A stretch of DNA of 32,363 nt. Origin: Planctomycetota bacterium. GTDB lineage: Bacteria > Planctomycetota > JACQVV01. Shown one piece after another: positions 24,130 through 31,661 of the stretch (positions within the stretch are counted from its first letter, which is position 1; every line of letters begins with the position of its first letter). The notes beneath the pieces were generated by a model, which saw nothing but the letters and a program-made list of their open reading frames with translations, searched no databases and had not been told where the DNA came from. The DNA lies in contig JACQVV010000576.1 in NCBI GenBank assembly GCA_016209595.1, positions 1-32,363 on the forward strand. The letters run 5' to 3'. The translations under genes were made by a program, and so were the position numbers.

Positions 24130-25410
24130 ATGCGGGATCGAACGGTTCTCGTCCTGGCCCTCGACTTCCCTCCCTCCATCGGCGGCATTCAGGAGTACCT
24201 CGCCGGAGCCGTGTCGGCTCTGGGCCCGAGCACGGTGGTGCTGGCTCCCGAGCCGCCGTTCCCGTGGAGACACGATCTGGGTCCGGATGTTCGGGTCGAA
24301 CGCGTTCCGAGGTGTCCGAGGCCGCTCCGGCCCCTCGCGTGGCTGGCCGCCGTTCGCAGGCTCATGGGCCAGTCGGCGTTTTGCTCCGTAGCCGCCGGCC
24401 ACGTCCGCCTCGGCCCGCTTGCCTGGGCGATCCGCCGCTTGACCGGTCTCCCTTTCGCCGTCCTCGCGTACGGGATGGAGGTCACCTCGGGCGGCCACGG
24501 GGCGCTCAAGCGGAGGATCTGGCGAGCCGCGGATCGGATCGTGGCGATCAGCGAGTTCACGCGGCGTAAGGTGGTCGAGGCAGGAGCCGCGCCGTCGCGG
24601 ACGCAGATTCTCCACCCGGGGCTTCGGGAGCCCACGCGCTGGCTCACGGGGGATCCCGATCGAGCTCGCCGGCGGCTGGGGTTCTCGGGCGGCCCCGTTC
24701 TCGTAACGGTCGCCAGGCTCGACAAGAGGGAGAGATACAAGGGCCACGACCTGGTTCTCGAGTGCCTGCCGGGGGTGCTTTCCCGCTTCCCCTCGCTGGT
24801 CTGGGCGGTCATGGGCGACGGAAGCGACCGGATGCGGCTGGAGATACGCGCGAGAGATCTTGGATTGAAGGAGCGGGCGCTCTTTGTAGGGGAGATTCCG
24901 CCTGACGAGCGGCCCGACTGGTACGCCCTGGCCGACGTCTTCGTGATGCCGGGCCGAGAGGTGAAGGACCGGGACGGCCTCAAGTTTGAGGGGTTCGGGA
25001 TCGTTTTCCTGGAGGCCGCGGCCGCGGGACGACCCGTGATCGCTGGGCGGGCGGGTGGCGCGCCGGATGCCGTGGCTCACGGCGTGACGGGTCTCCTCGT
25101 CGATCCGACGGACCCGCGGGATCTCTCGCTGGCGCTCTTGCGGCTCCTTTCCGACCCCGAGGAGGCCCGCGCGATGGGGCGTGCCGGCCGGGAGCGCGTG
25201 GAAAGAGAGTTCGTCTGGGAGAAGCTCCCGGTCCGGGAGCGCCTCCTCTTCGATCCAGGCGGCGGAGCCGCCGGCGGGGGGTCCGGGGGGGAGGCGCTCC
25301 CCCCGCCCCGGCGCCACGAGGGCGCCGGGGGAGGCCGAGGGGGAGAAGCCCCCGAGGGGGTCCGCCCGGCACGATGCCGGGCGGACAGGCGCCGAAGGAG
25401 GTTCCAGTGA
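24130..25410 (+). CDS. Glycosyltransferase family 4 (PimB-like) with repeat-derived C-terminal tail
   Basis: 426 residues. The N-terminal half opens with VLVLALDFPPSIGGIQEYL, the GGIQ nucleotide loop of the PimB/GT4 group, and contains ISEFTRRKVVEAG. The C-terminal half has LVTVARLDKRERYKGHD, VWAVMGDGSDR, LFVGEIPPDERPDWYALAD and the E-x7-E donor motif EGFGIVFLEAAAAGRP near 285-302, so it is a retaining mannosyl-type transferase in fold. The natural family end is near VRERLLFD (about residue 374). The last 52 residues are Gly/Pro/Arg-rich and encoded by the hairpin array at 25258-25510, so they look acquired. The stop overlaps the methyltransferase start as GTGA. Confidence 0.9.
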   Translation: MRDRTVLVLALDFPPSIGGIQEYLAGAVSALGPSTVVLAPEPPFPWRHDLGPDVRVERVPRCPRPLRPLAWLAAVRRLMGQSAFCSVAAGHVRLGPLAWAIRRLTGLPFAVLAYGMEVTSGGHGALKRRIWRAADRIVAISEFTRRKVVEAGAAPSRTQILHPGLREPTRWLTGDPDRARRRLGFSGGPVLVTVARLDKRERYKGHDLVLECLPGVLSRFPSLVWAVMGDGSDRMRLEIRARDLGLKERALFVGEIPPDERPDWYALADVFVMPGREVKDRDGLKFEGFGIVFLEAAAAGRPVIAGRAGGAPDAVAHGVTGLLVDPTDPRDLSLALLRLLSDPEEARAMGRAGRERVEREFVWEKLPVRERLLFDPGGGAAGGGSGGEALPPPRRHEGAGGGRGGEAPEGVRPARCRADRRRRRFQ

Positions 25411-25510
25411 GACCTCCGGAGACGCCCCGGCCCGAAGCGGCGGCCGTGGCGATGGCCACGGATGGCCCGGACAGGCCGCTGTGCCGGGAGCGCAGGCCAG
25501 GATGGCCGGA
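25258..25510. repeat. Hairpin array straddling the GT4/methyltransferase junction
   Basis: Successive perfect palindromes: 8-bp stem with loop GCG (25286-25304); 10-bp stem with loop ACGAG (25306-25330); 5-bp stem GGGGG with loop AGAAG (25339-25353); 11-bp stem with loop ACGAT (25360-25386); GTGGC with loop GATG (25446-25459); GGCC-ACGGAT-GGCC (25454-25467); GGCC-AGGAT-GGCC (25495-25507). Loops ending in GAT, and the AGAAG/CGAAG loop, match the cluster at 2755-3016. The array encodes the tail of one protein and the head of the next. Confidence 0.75.
25395..25401 (+). promoter_or_regulatory. Shine-Dalgarno AAGGAGG deciding the methyltransferase start
   Basis: A full AAGGAGG at 25395-25401 sits five bases before GTG 25407. 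This, plus the GTGA overlap with the upstream stop, favours GTG 25407 over the ATG at 25530 that would match the family start more closely. Confidence 0.7.
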
Positions 25511-26282
25511 GCGAGGACGGCCAGGCACCATGAGGCCGCGAAGCGAGCCGGTCGAAAAGGTCTTCTTCGAGACGCACTACGCTCGCGCGGACAATGGCGC
25601 GAGGCCCGTGCCGGCCCGTCTCGACGCATTCGTGGAGGACCTTCTGGAACTCCTGGAACCCCTGGAAGGACAATGCGTTCTCGACCTCGGCTGCGGAGAG
25701 GGCGAGCTCTCGGTGGCCCTGGCCCGCCGTGGTGCCCGTGTCGTCTCCGTGGACCTCGCCCGTGCCGGCCTCGCGCTGGCGCGCCGAAGGGCCGGGGCGT
25801 CAGAGGCCACCCTGACCGCGGTCTGCGCAAGCGTCCACCGTTTGCCCTTCCCCGACGCCTCGTTCGATCGCGTGGCCGGGAGCCGCGTTCTGCACCATCT
25901 GGAGCTCGCGCCGGCCGCGGAGGAGGTGCGGCGCGTCCTCGCCCCTGGCGGCCGCGCGGCCTTCAGCGAGAACTTCTACACCAACCCCATCCTTTTCCTC
26001 TGCCGCGAGTTCCTCGCCGGACGATTCGGCATCCCGCGTTTCGGGACACCGACCGAGCGGCCGCTATCCGGGTGGAGCCTCGGGGTTCTGAGCAGACACT
26101 TCTCCGTTGTCCGGTTGTCGTACCCCTCCTTTCTCTTCTTCCACCTCCTGGATCGGCAGATCTTCGGCTGCCGCCACCGCGGCCTGAACAGACTCATGAT
26201 CGAGCTCGACCGCCTGGTCCACAGTCGCCTGCCCTTCCTGCGCCCCTTCTCCTACAGGGCGAACATCGTTCTGGATCCATGA
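25407..26282 (+). CDS. SAM-dependent class I methyltransferase
   Basis: 291 residues from GTG 25407. SAM-binding motif I is VLDLGCGEGELSVAL at about 92-106; VVSVDLARAGLALARR gives the acidic end of strand 2; DRVAGSRVLHHLE and RVLAPGGRAAFSEN give motifs II and III of the UbiE/Methyltransf_11 type. The first 41 residues (PPETPRPEAAAV and onward) come from the hairpin array and have no family counterpart; an ATG at 25530 gives a conventional 250-residue protein beginning MRPRSEPVEKVFFETHYA. The C-terminal third carries an aromatic-rich stretch (LSYPSFLFFHLLDRQIFG). It probably O-methylates a sugar or chain end, since it is embedded among glycosyltransferases; it overlaps the next gene as ATGA. 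Confidence 0.88.
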   Translation: MRPPETPRPEAAAVAMATDGPDRPLCRERRPGWPERGRPGTMRPRSEPVEKVFFETHYARADNGARPVPARLDAFVEDLLELLEPLEGQCVLDLGCGEGELSVALARRGARVVSVDLARAGLALARRRAGASEATLTAVCASVHRLPFPDASFDRVAGSRVLHHLELAPAAEEVRRVLAPGGRAAFSENFYTNPILFLCREFLAGRFGIPRFGTPTERPLSGWSLGVLSRHFSVVRLSYPSFLFFHLLDRQIFGCRHRGLNRLMIELDRLVHSRLPFLRPFSYRANIVLDP

Positions 26283-27448
26283 CGATTCCCGACTCCCCCG
26301 CCACCGTGGTCTACTTCGACCACACGGGCCGCCTCGGCGGCGGCGAGAGGAGCCTCCTCGATCTCCTGGCGCGGATCGACCGGGCTCTCGTCCGGCCGCT
26401 CGTCGTCACCGGGCAGCCGGGCAACCTCGTCGCCGAGTTCGAAGGCGCAGGGGTACCCGTGCGGGTCCTGGGCCTCGACCGCGATCTCGCCTCGGCCAGC
26501 CGGCGCTTCCCTGGCCGGCTCGCACTCGCCCTCACCCGCCCCGGCCCCTTCTTCGACGCCGCTCGAAAGCTCGCCCGGATCTTGCGCGGGGAACGGGCGC
26601 GCATCCTCCACACGAACAGCCAGAAGGCCCACTGGATCGGCCTCGTGGCCGGGCGGCTCGCCCGTGTTCCGGTTGTCTGGCACTTTCGCGACATCCTGGA
26701 GCCGGCTCCGCTCGCCCTCGCCTCGGCGGTGGGGACGCGTTTCGCGGCGGCGACGCTCGCGATCTCCGAAGCAGTCCGCGAGGCCCTTGGCCGCGGCCCT
26801 CGCGTCCGGGTCGTGCCCAACGGGATCTCGCTTGACCGCGGCCCAGTGGCGGCGCCCGAGCTTGCCGCCGGCGCTCCAGGCCCTCTCGTCGGGATGGTCT
26901 CGCAGCTCGCCCGCTGGAAGGGGCCAGAGGTGTTCCTGGAGGCGGCGGCCCGGATCGGTCGCGAGAGGACCGACGTCCGCTTCGTCCTCGTCGGAGGCGT
27001 CCTCTTCCCGGAGTCGGAGGGGAACTACGAGCGTGAGCTCCGCGAGCGCGCGGTTTCCCTGGGACTGGAGGGCCGCCTCTTTTTCGCGGGTCCGGTGGGC
27101 GATGCGCGGGCATGGATCGGATCGTTCGCCTGCCTCGTCCATCCGCCGGTCCGCCCGGAGCCGTTCGGGCGGGTCGTCCTGGAGGCGATGGCGGCTGGCG
27201 TCCCGGTCGTGGCCTCGCGGGCGGGGGGAGTCGTGGAACTGGTGTCCGACGGCGAAACGGGTATCCTCGTTCCGCCCGGCGACGCTCCGGCGCACGCCCG
27301 GGCAGTTCTCTCCCTCCTCGCCGACCCGGAGCGCGCCCGGGCGATGGGGAGGCGGGGCCGGGAGGTGGCTGCCGCCCGGTTCTCGATCGACCGGACGGTT
27401 GGCGCGGTGATGGAGATCTACAGGGAACTCCTCGGCCGGAGCCGATGA
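26279..27448 (+). CDS. Glycosyltransferase family 4
   Basis: 389 residues; ATG 26279 overlaps the methyltransferase stop as ATGA. N-terminal half: VVYFDHTGRLGGGERSLLDL (the GGGERS loop of GT4), LHTNSQKAHWIGLVAGRLA, VVWHFRDILEP and a linker with ISEAVREALG. C-terminal half: VGMVSQLARWKGPEVFLEAA, VRFVLVGGVLFPESEGNYER and LFFAGPVGDARAWIGSFACL, with the donor-binding E-x7-E in EPFGRVVLEAMAAGVPVVAS and RAGGVVELVSDGETGILVPP after it. All elements of a functional GT-B retaining transferase are present and the length is normal. It adds one residue of the repeat unit; sugar and linkage cannot be read. Confidence 0.93.
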   Translation: MTIPDSPATVVYFDHTGRLGGGERSLLDLLARIDRALVRPLVVTGQPGNLVAEFEGAGVPVRVLGLDRDLASASRRFPGRLALALTRPGPFFDAARKLARILRGERARILHTNSQKAHWIGLVAGRLARVPVVWHFRDILEPAPLALASAVGTRFAAATLAISEAVREALGRGPRVRVVPNGISLDRGPVAAPELAAGAPGPLVGMVSQLARWKGPEVFLEAAARIGRERTDVRFVLVGGVLFPESEGNYERELRERAVSLGLEGRLFFAGPVGDARAWIGSFACLVHPPVRPEPFGRVVLEAMAAGVPVVASRAGGVVELVSDGETGILVPPGDAPAHARAVLSLLADPERARAMGRRGREVAAARFSIDRTVGAVMEIYRELLGRSR

Positions 27449-28569
27449 AGATCGCGATCGTCCACGACTACCTGAACCAGATGGGAGGCGCGGAGAGGGT
27501 GCTGGAGGTCCTCCACGATCTCCTGGGACGCCCACCCGTTTTCACATCCGTCCACGACAGCGCCAGGATGCCGGAGCGCTTCCGGGATTGGGACATCCGG
27601 ACATCCTTCCTCCAGCGCCTCCCCGCGGCCCGACGCCACCCGGGATACTACCTGCCCCTCTTCCCCACGTCGTTCGAGCTCTTCGATTTCTCGGGCTTCG
27701 ACCTGGTGGTGTCGATCAGCTCCGCATGGGCCAAGTCAGTCGTCACGGGGCCCGAGACGTTTCACCTGTCGATGGTGCTCACGCCGATGCGCTTCGCATG
27801 GTCTTTCGACCGATCGGTCCGGACCTCGGTGGCGAGGCCGCTGCGGGCCGTCCTTCCCTTCTGTCTGACCTGGCTCAGGGCCTGGGATGCCGCGAGCGCC
27901 TCGCGTCCCGACCGCCTGATTGCGATCAGCCGGACGGTGGCCGACCGAGTGAAGAAGTTCTGGGGCCGCGATGCCCAGGTCCTCCACCCGCCGGTCGACA
28001 CCTCGAACTTCCGGCCCGAGGGGGCGCCCGGCGAGCACTACCTCGTCGTTTCCCGCCTCAGGGACTACAAGCGGATCGACCTCGCAGTACAGGCGTTCAC
28101 CCGGGCCGGGCTCCCGCTCCGGGTCGTCGGGGATGGGGAGGACCGCCGCCGTCTCGAACGGATGGCCGGGCCGACCGTCGAGTTCGTGGGGAGGGTTGGG
28201 GAGGAGGATCTGGTGCGCGAGTACCGGTCGTGCCGGGCGCTCGTCCTGCCGGGGGAGGAGGACTTCGGGCTCGCTCCGCTCGAGGCGCAGGCCTGTGGGC
28301 GTCCCGTTCTGGCCTACGCCGCGGGAGGGGCGCTGGAAACGGTGATCCCGGAGGGCCCGAGCGACACGCCAACCGGGTGCTTCTTTCGTGAGCCTACCGT
28401 CGGCTCGCTCCTGGAGGGTCTGGCGAGAATCGGGCGGACCCGCTTCGATCCGGAGAGGATCCGCGCCCACGCGCTCGAGTTCGACGTGGCCCGGTTCCGG
28501 GAGCGCTTCCGGAGTCTCCTGGATCGCTCGCTCCTGGAGCGACGCGCGGGTCTTGGGGTAGGCTCGTAG
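27445..28569 (+). CDS. Glycosyltransferase family 4
   Basis: 374 residues; ATG 27445 overlaps the preceding stop as ATGA. It opens with MKIAIVHDYLNQMGGAERVL, the GGAE signature seen in EPS mannosyl/galactosyltransferases, then FTSVHDSARMPERFRDWD and SFELFDFSGFDLVVSISSAW. The C-terminal half has IAISRTVADRVKKFWGRD, VVSRLRDYKRIDLAVQAF, LRVVGDGEDRRRLE and FVGRVGEEDLVREY, with the donor motif EDFGLAPLEAQACGRPVLAY and then AAGGALETVIPE. Both GT-B halves are intact. The order GT4, GT4, then the initiating phosphotransferase is common in EPS loci. It stops three bases before the next ATG. Confidence 0.93.
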   Translation: MKIAIVHDYLNQMGGAERVLEVLHDLLGRPPVFTSVHDSARMPERFRDWDIRTSFLQRLPAARRHPGYYLPLFPTSFELFDFSGFDLVVSISSAWAKSVVTGPETFHLSMVLTPMRFAWSFDRSVRTSVARPLRAVLPFCLTWLRAWDAASASRPDRLIAISRTVADRVKKFWGRDAQVLHPPVDTSNFRPEGAPGEHYLVVSRLRDYKRIDLAVQAFTRAGLPLRVVGDGEDRRRLERMAGPTVEFVGRVGEEDLVREYRSCRALVLPGEEDFGLAPLEAQACGRPVLAYAAGGALETVIPEGPSDTPTGCFFREPTVGSLLEGLARIGRTRFDPERIRAHALEFDVARFRERFRSLLDRSLLERRAGLGVGS

Positions 28570-28572
28570 CCG

Positions 28573-30009
28573 ATGCAATACACGTCTTTCCAGGCGCGCG
28601 AGGCCGTCTGGAGCCGGGTCCAGATCGCCTTGTCGCTCGCGGTCACGCTCTACGCCTTCTGGGCCGCCTATCAGCTCAAGGTGCGCCTTCCGGGCGAGCT
28701 GGGCGGGCTCCAGCCGTTTGGCGAGTACGCGGAGCTCCTGGTGGTCGTGGGGGTAGCCTGGTACGTGTTCTTCGACAGGTCGGGCCTCTACCGAGCGTTC
28801 CTCGAGAAGACCACGCTCTCGATCGTTGCCTCGATCGCCCGGATCGTGGGGGCCGGAGCACTCGTGCTCGTCGGCTATGTGTGGCTCCTCCGCCGTCTCG
28901 ACATCGCCAGTCGACTCCTCTTTGCGATTTTCGCGGTGCTCGACTTTCTCCTCCTCGTGTCGTGGCACCTCGTCTTGTTCCACGCGAGCAAGCGGTGGTC
29001 GATCGGAGGGTTCCATCGCCGCCGGGTCCTCGTGGTGGGAGAGGGGGACGAAGCCCGGGAGATGATCCGCGCCCTCGATCGGATGGGCCGGAGGCGAATC
29101 GAGGTGATCGGCGTGCTCGGATCGGGGGAGGCCCCGGGAGGGCCCGGGCCCGCCGTGGAAGGCAAGCCGGTCCTGGGAGTCCTCGCTGACCTGGAGCAGG
29201 TGATCGGCCGGCACGTCGTGGACGAGGTCATCTTCGCCCTCGACAGCATCGATCCGACTTCGATCCGCGACCACCTCATGACCTGCGAGCTCCGGGGCGT
29301 ACAGGCGAGGATCAAGTCGAACGTCTTCGGCAGCCTGATCGCCAAGACGCGAATCGACGAGCTCGCCGGCTACCAGCTCCTTTCCTTCTCGACGACGCCG
29401 CAGGCTCACTGGCAGCTCTTCTTCAAGGAACTCCTCGATCGGGTCGGGGCCCTCGCGCTCCTCGTCCTCTTCTCCCCGGTTCTCGCCGTCGTCGCCATCC
29501 TGGTCCGGCTCACCTCCGTGGGGCCCGCCCTCTTCAGCCAGACCCGATGCGGGCTGAACGGTCGCCGATTCATCTTCTACAAGTTCCGCACGATGATCGC
29601 CGGCGCCCAGGAGATGCGGCACGAACTCGAGGAGTGGAACGAGATGGACGGGCCGGTGTTCAAGATCCGCGGGGATCCCCGGATCACGCCGCTGGGGGCG
29701 TTCCTGCGGCGGCACTCGCTCGATGAACTCCCGCAGCTCTGGAACGTCCTGCGCGGCGAGATGAGCTTCGTCGGACCGCGCCCCCCGCTGCCCGATGAGG
29801 TGGAGAAGTACGAGCCGTGGCAGCGGCGGCGTCTCTCGATGAAGCCGGGACTCACGTGCATTTGGCAGGTGTCCGGGAGGAACCAGATCCCGTTCCACAG
29901 ATGGATGGAGCTCGATCTGGAGTACATCGACCGCTGGAGCCTGAAACTCGACTTTCTCATTTTCCTCAAGACGATCCCGGCCCTCCTCACGGGGCGCGGC
30001 GCGAGCTGA
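28573..30009 (+). CDS. Polyprenyl-phosphate glycosylphosphotransferase (WcaJ/WbaP-like initiating enzyme)
   Basis: 478 residues. Four N-terminal hydrophobic helices (between about 15 and 135) lead to a Rossmann-like middle domain with RRRVLVVGEGDEAREMI (about 152-168). A re-entrant hydrophobic segment (ALALLVLFSPVLAVVAILV, about 290-310) starts the catalytic domain, which has GPALFSQTRCGLNGRRF, YKFRTM, DPRITPLGAFLRRHSLDELP, LWNVLRGEMSFVGPRPPLP and PGLTCIWQVSGRN in the expected order. The conserved Asp-Glu pair and PRPP loop are intact. It attaches the first sugar-1-phosphate, usually glucose or galactose, to undecaprenyl phosphate. It is the last gene of the locus. The upstream sequence has TAGGCT 8 bases from the ATG, of unclear meaning. 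Confidence 0.95.
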   Translation: MQYTSFQAREAVWSRVQIALSLAVTLYAFWAAYQLKVRLPGELGGLQPFGEYAELLVVVGVAWYVFFDRSGLYRAFLEKTTLSIVASIARIVGAGALVLVGYVWLLRRLDIASRLLFAIFAVLDFLLLVSWHLVLFHASKRWSIGGFHRRRVLVVGEGDEAREMIRALDRMGRRRIEVIGVLGSGEAPGGPGPAVEGKPVLGVLADLEQVIGRHVVDEVIFALDSIDPTSIRDHLMTCELRGVQARIKSNVFGSLIAKTRIDELAGYQLLSFSTTPQAHWQLFFKELLDRVGALALLVLFSPVLAVVAILVRLTSVGPALFSQTRCGLNGRRFIFYKFRTMIAGAQEMRHELEEWNEMDGPVFKIRGDPRITPLGAFLRRHSLDELPQLWNVLRGEMSFVGPRPPLPDEVEKYEPWQRRRLSMKPGLTCIWQVSGRNQIPFHRWMELDLEYIDRWSLKLDFLIFLKTIPALLTGRGAS

Positions 30010-30023
30010 TAGAATCCCCGTCC

Positions 30024-30509
30024 ATGGACGCACGCGCGAGTTTCCGCCTCATCCCTCTCCTTCTTGCCGCCGGCTGCGCTTCCCCACTCGCTCCCGATGA
30101 GACACCGGAGCGCGCTCTCGCCCGCCAGGACCACGAGGCCCTCGTCGCGCTCGCCGTAGCCCAGCGGCCTCCCGCGCCGGGGGTGACGCCAGCGAGGGAG
30201 GTCGCCGGCTACGCCTACGAGAGTCTCGTCAAGTTCCCGGTAGCCCATGCCGTTGCATCCGCTCTCTACGCGGGTCCCGCGATCGCCTCCGACGTCGTTG
30301 TCGTTTCCTTCTCTCCCCTCATGGGATCGAGTTTCCAGGACGCGATCGACGACACCGTCTACGACTCCTACCGGCGCGGGTTTTCGTTTGGCCTTGTCTG
30401 GCGGGCCATCCCTTCCGTAAACCCAGTGACATTAGATCTTTACGCTCGCGATCCGGACGAAAGCGTCCCCCCTCCGCTCCAGCTCCAACCGGCCCTCTCA
30501 TCCAGGTAG
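30024..30509 (+). CDS. Small putative lipoprotein, unknown function
   Basis: 161 residues that I do not recognise. A signal with the lipobox LLAAGC makes Cys18 the predicted lipidated residue. The middle has an Ala/Val-rich hydrophobic stretch (GYAYESLVKFPVAHAVASAL, then IASDVVVVSFSPLMGSSF) that could be a membrane hairpin or surface-attached helix. The tail is Pro-rich. A TAGAAT at 30010-30015 lies 8 bases before the ATG and could be a -10 element for a nearly leaderless transcript, but no -35 fits. It follows the last polysaccharide gene by 14 bases and may still be part of that transcription unit. Confidence 0.7.
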   Translation: MDARASFRLIPLLLAAGCASPLAPDETPERALARQDHEALVALAVAQRPPAPGVTPAREVAGYAYESLVKFPVAHAVASALYAGPAIASDVVVVSFSPLMGSSFQDAIDDTVYDSYRRGFSFGLVWRAIPSVNPVTLDLYARDPDESVPPPLQLQPALSSR

Positions 30510-30531
30510 CTCCGGCTGGCGCGCTTGCGGC

Positions 30532-30560
30532 TTGACACGTTGGCGCGTCTAAGCTACATT
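30532..30560 (+). promoter_or_regulatory. Sigma70-like promoter upstream of the receiver gene
   Basis: TTGACA at 30532-30537 (perfect -35) and TACATT at 30555-30560 (four of six) are exactly 17 bases apart. The expected start is near 30567, about 183 bases before ATG 30750. Confidence 0.6.
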
Positions 30561-30566
30561 CATGCC

Positions 30567-30749
30567 TAGGGTTCCTTCAGTTCGGGACGGTCGAGATGGG
30601 ATGCGGGAAGCCGGAGAGGGCGGACGTTTGCGCATGTGCGGTCCGATTCACCTGTCCGGCAGACTGCCGATGCGAAAGTCCTTTGGAGCGGCAGTGGATT
30701 GTCGATCGCAAGCCGTGACCGGTCAGGGGGATCCGTGGAAGCTCGACCC
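30567..30749 (+). promoter_or_regulatory. Long structured leader of the receiver gene
   Basis: The predicted 5' leader contains several pairable segments: CGGAC/GTCCG enclosing GCGCATGTGC at about 30623-30647, CGGCAG-A-CTGCCG at about 30657-30669, and CTGCCG near 30664 that could instead pair with CGGCAG near 30690, giving mutually exclusive folds. I could not match it to a known riboswitch class. A short frame (30562-30753) crosses it but starts before the predicted transcript, so it is not called as a gene. Confidence 0.3.
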
Positions 30750-31229
30750 ATGACGGTCGCGGACGGCGGGGTGGACCCGGCCGGAGCGCGCATGCGAAGC
30801 TTGCCCCGAGCGGAGCGAGGGGACCTCGGGCAAGAAGTCGTGGCCGGGCGGATCCTCGTGCTGGACGACAAGCCGAGGATCGCATCTCTCATTTCCCTCG
30901 TCCTTTCCACTGCGGGGTACGAGGTCCGCGCTGAGACCGATCCGCACCGCGCCCTGGCGACGGCTCGGGCCGAGCGGATCGACCTCGTTCTCTGCGACAT
31001 CGTGATGCCCGCGATGAGCGGCTACGACTTCTGCGAGAGATTGAAGTCCGACCCCGCGACGTGCGGCATCCCGTTCCTGTTCGTCACATCGAAAGAGGAG
31101 CGAGAGGGAGCTCTCACGGGAGATATCGTGGGAGCGGACGGTTATATCGAGAAACCCTTCGACCAGGACGTGCTCCTGGCGAAGGTCCGGGAGACGATGG
31201 AAAGAAACGCGCGGCGCCGCTCGGGCTAG
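30750..31229 (+). CDS. Stand-alone response-regulator receiver (CheY-like)
   Basis: 159 residues from ATG 30750, which has GGAAG at a usable distance; a GTG at 30840 would give a 129-residue protein closer to a bare receiver. The receiver has the acidic pair in RILVLDDKPRIASL, the phospho-acceptor Asp in LVLCDIVMPAMSGYDF, the switch Thr in FLFVTSKEE and the conserved Lys in DGYIEKPFDQDVL. No output domain follows. The extra N-terminal residues (RMRSLPRAERGDLGQE) are encoded by a partial 27-bp repeat and a hairpin (30781-30834), so they look inserted. No histidine kinase lies in the window. The HU/IHF-like gene starts 48 bases downstream. Confidence 0.88.
   Translation: MTVADGGVDPAGARMRSLPRAERGDLGQEVVAGRILVLDDKPRIASLISLVLSTAGYEVRAETDPHRALATARAERIDLVLCDIVMPAMSGYDFCERLKSDPATCGIPFLFVTSKEEREGALTGDIVGADGYIEKPFDQDVLLAKVRETMERNARRRSG
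30781..30834 (+). repeat. Partial 27-bp repeat plus hairpin at the receiver's 5' end
   Basis: Bases 30781-30796 equal the first 16 bases of the repeat at 2274-2300. Directly after comes CTTGCCCCGAG (30800-30810), which pairs with CTCGGGCAAG (30825-30834) with one bulged base. Both lie inside the frame if translation starts at 30750, or in the leader if it starts at 30840. Confidence 0.6.
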
Positions 31230-31238
31230 GGGGAGTCA

Positions 31239-31256
31239 GCGGGCGGTGTCGCTCGC
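31239..31256 (+). other. Small intercistronic hairpin
   Basis: GCGGGCG (31239-31245), loop GTGT, CGCTCGC (31250-31256): a seven-pair stem with one G-T pair, between the receiver stop and the HU ribosome site. There is no T-run, so it is more likely an mRNA stability or processing element than a terminator. Confidence 0.3.
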
Positions 31257-31277
31257 CGCAAGGTGAAGGAGTCGAGC

Positions 31278-31646
31278 ATGACGACGATTACCAAGAAGCA
31301 GATCGTCGAACGAATCGCGGCCAGGACCAAACTGACGAAGGTCATGACCAAGGAGACCGTCCAGCTATTCCTCGACAGCGTGACCGAGGAGCTGGCCCGG
31401 GGAAACCGGATCGAGCTCCGGGACTTCGGGGTCTTCGAGGTCAAGGATCGCGCCCGCCGGATTGGCCGGAATCCGCGTACCGGCGAACCCGTCCCCGTAC
31501 CGGAACGTCGGGTCGTGACGTTCAAGGTCGGGCGGATGATGCGCAAGAAGGTGGCCACGACGAACAGTCGCGATGGCCGCGAAGGGGCATCCTCCGGGAG
31601 CGCAGCTCGCTCCGAGTCGGGGCGCTCGGAAGCGCTCGGCGGGTAG
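31278..31646 (+). CDS. HU/IHF family nucleoid-associated DNA-binding protein
   Basis: 122 residues. ATG 31278 has GAAGGAG at 31265-31271 with a six-base spacer, better than the GTG at 31263. The HU fold is complete: TKKQIVERIAARTKLTKVM (helix 1), the dimer helix TVQLFLDSVTEELARGN, RIELRDFGVFEVKDRAR and the DNA-binding arm with IGRNPRTGEPVPVPERR, where Pro sits at the DNA-intercalating position, then VVTFKVGRMMRKKV. It binds and bends DNA as a dimer. The last about 30 residues form a Ser/Arg/Gly/Glu-rich disordered tail absent from standard 90-residue HU. It lies between the receiver and the nuclease-fold lipoprotein, all on one strand with short gaps. Confidence 0.95.
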   Translation: MTTITKKQIVERIAARTKLTKVMTKETVQLFLDSVTEELARGNRIELRDFGVFEVKDRARRIGRNPRTGEPVPVPERRVVTFKVGRMMRKKVATTNSRDGREGASSGSAARSESGRSEALGG

Positions 31647-31661
31647 CTGGGGGAGAGAGGC

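Noticed and set aside
30567..30749. c-di-GMP (GEMM) riboswitch in the receiver leader
   Set aside because: A fragment resembles one GEMM motif (GATGCGAAAGTCC), but the rest of the conserved core and receptor could not be found.
30562..30753. 63-residue ORF in the leader of the receiver gene
   Set aside because: It would start before the predicted transcription start, has no ribosome site and shows no domain.
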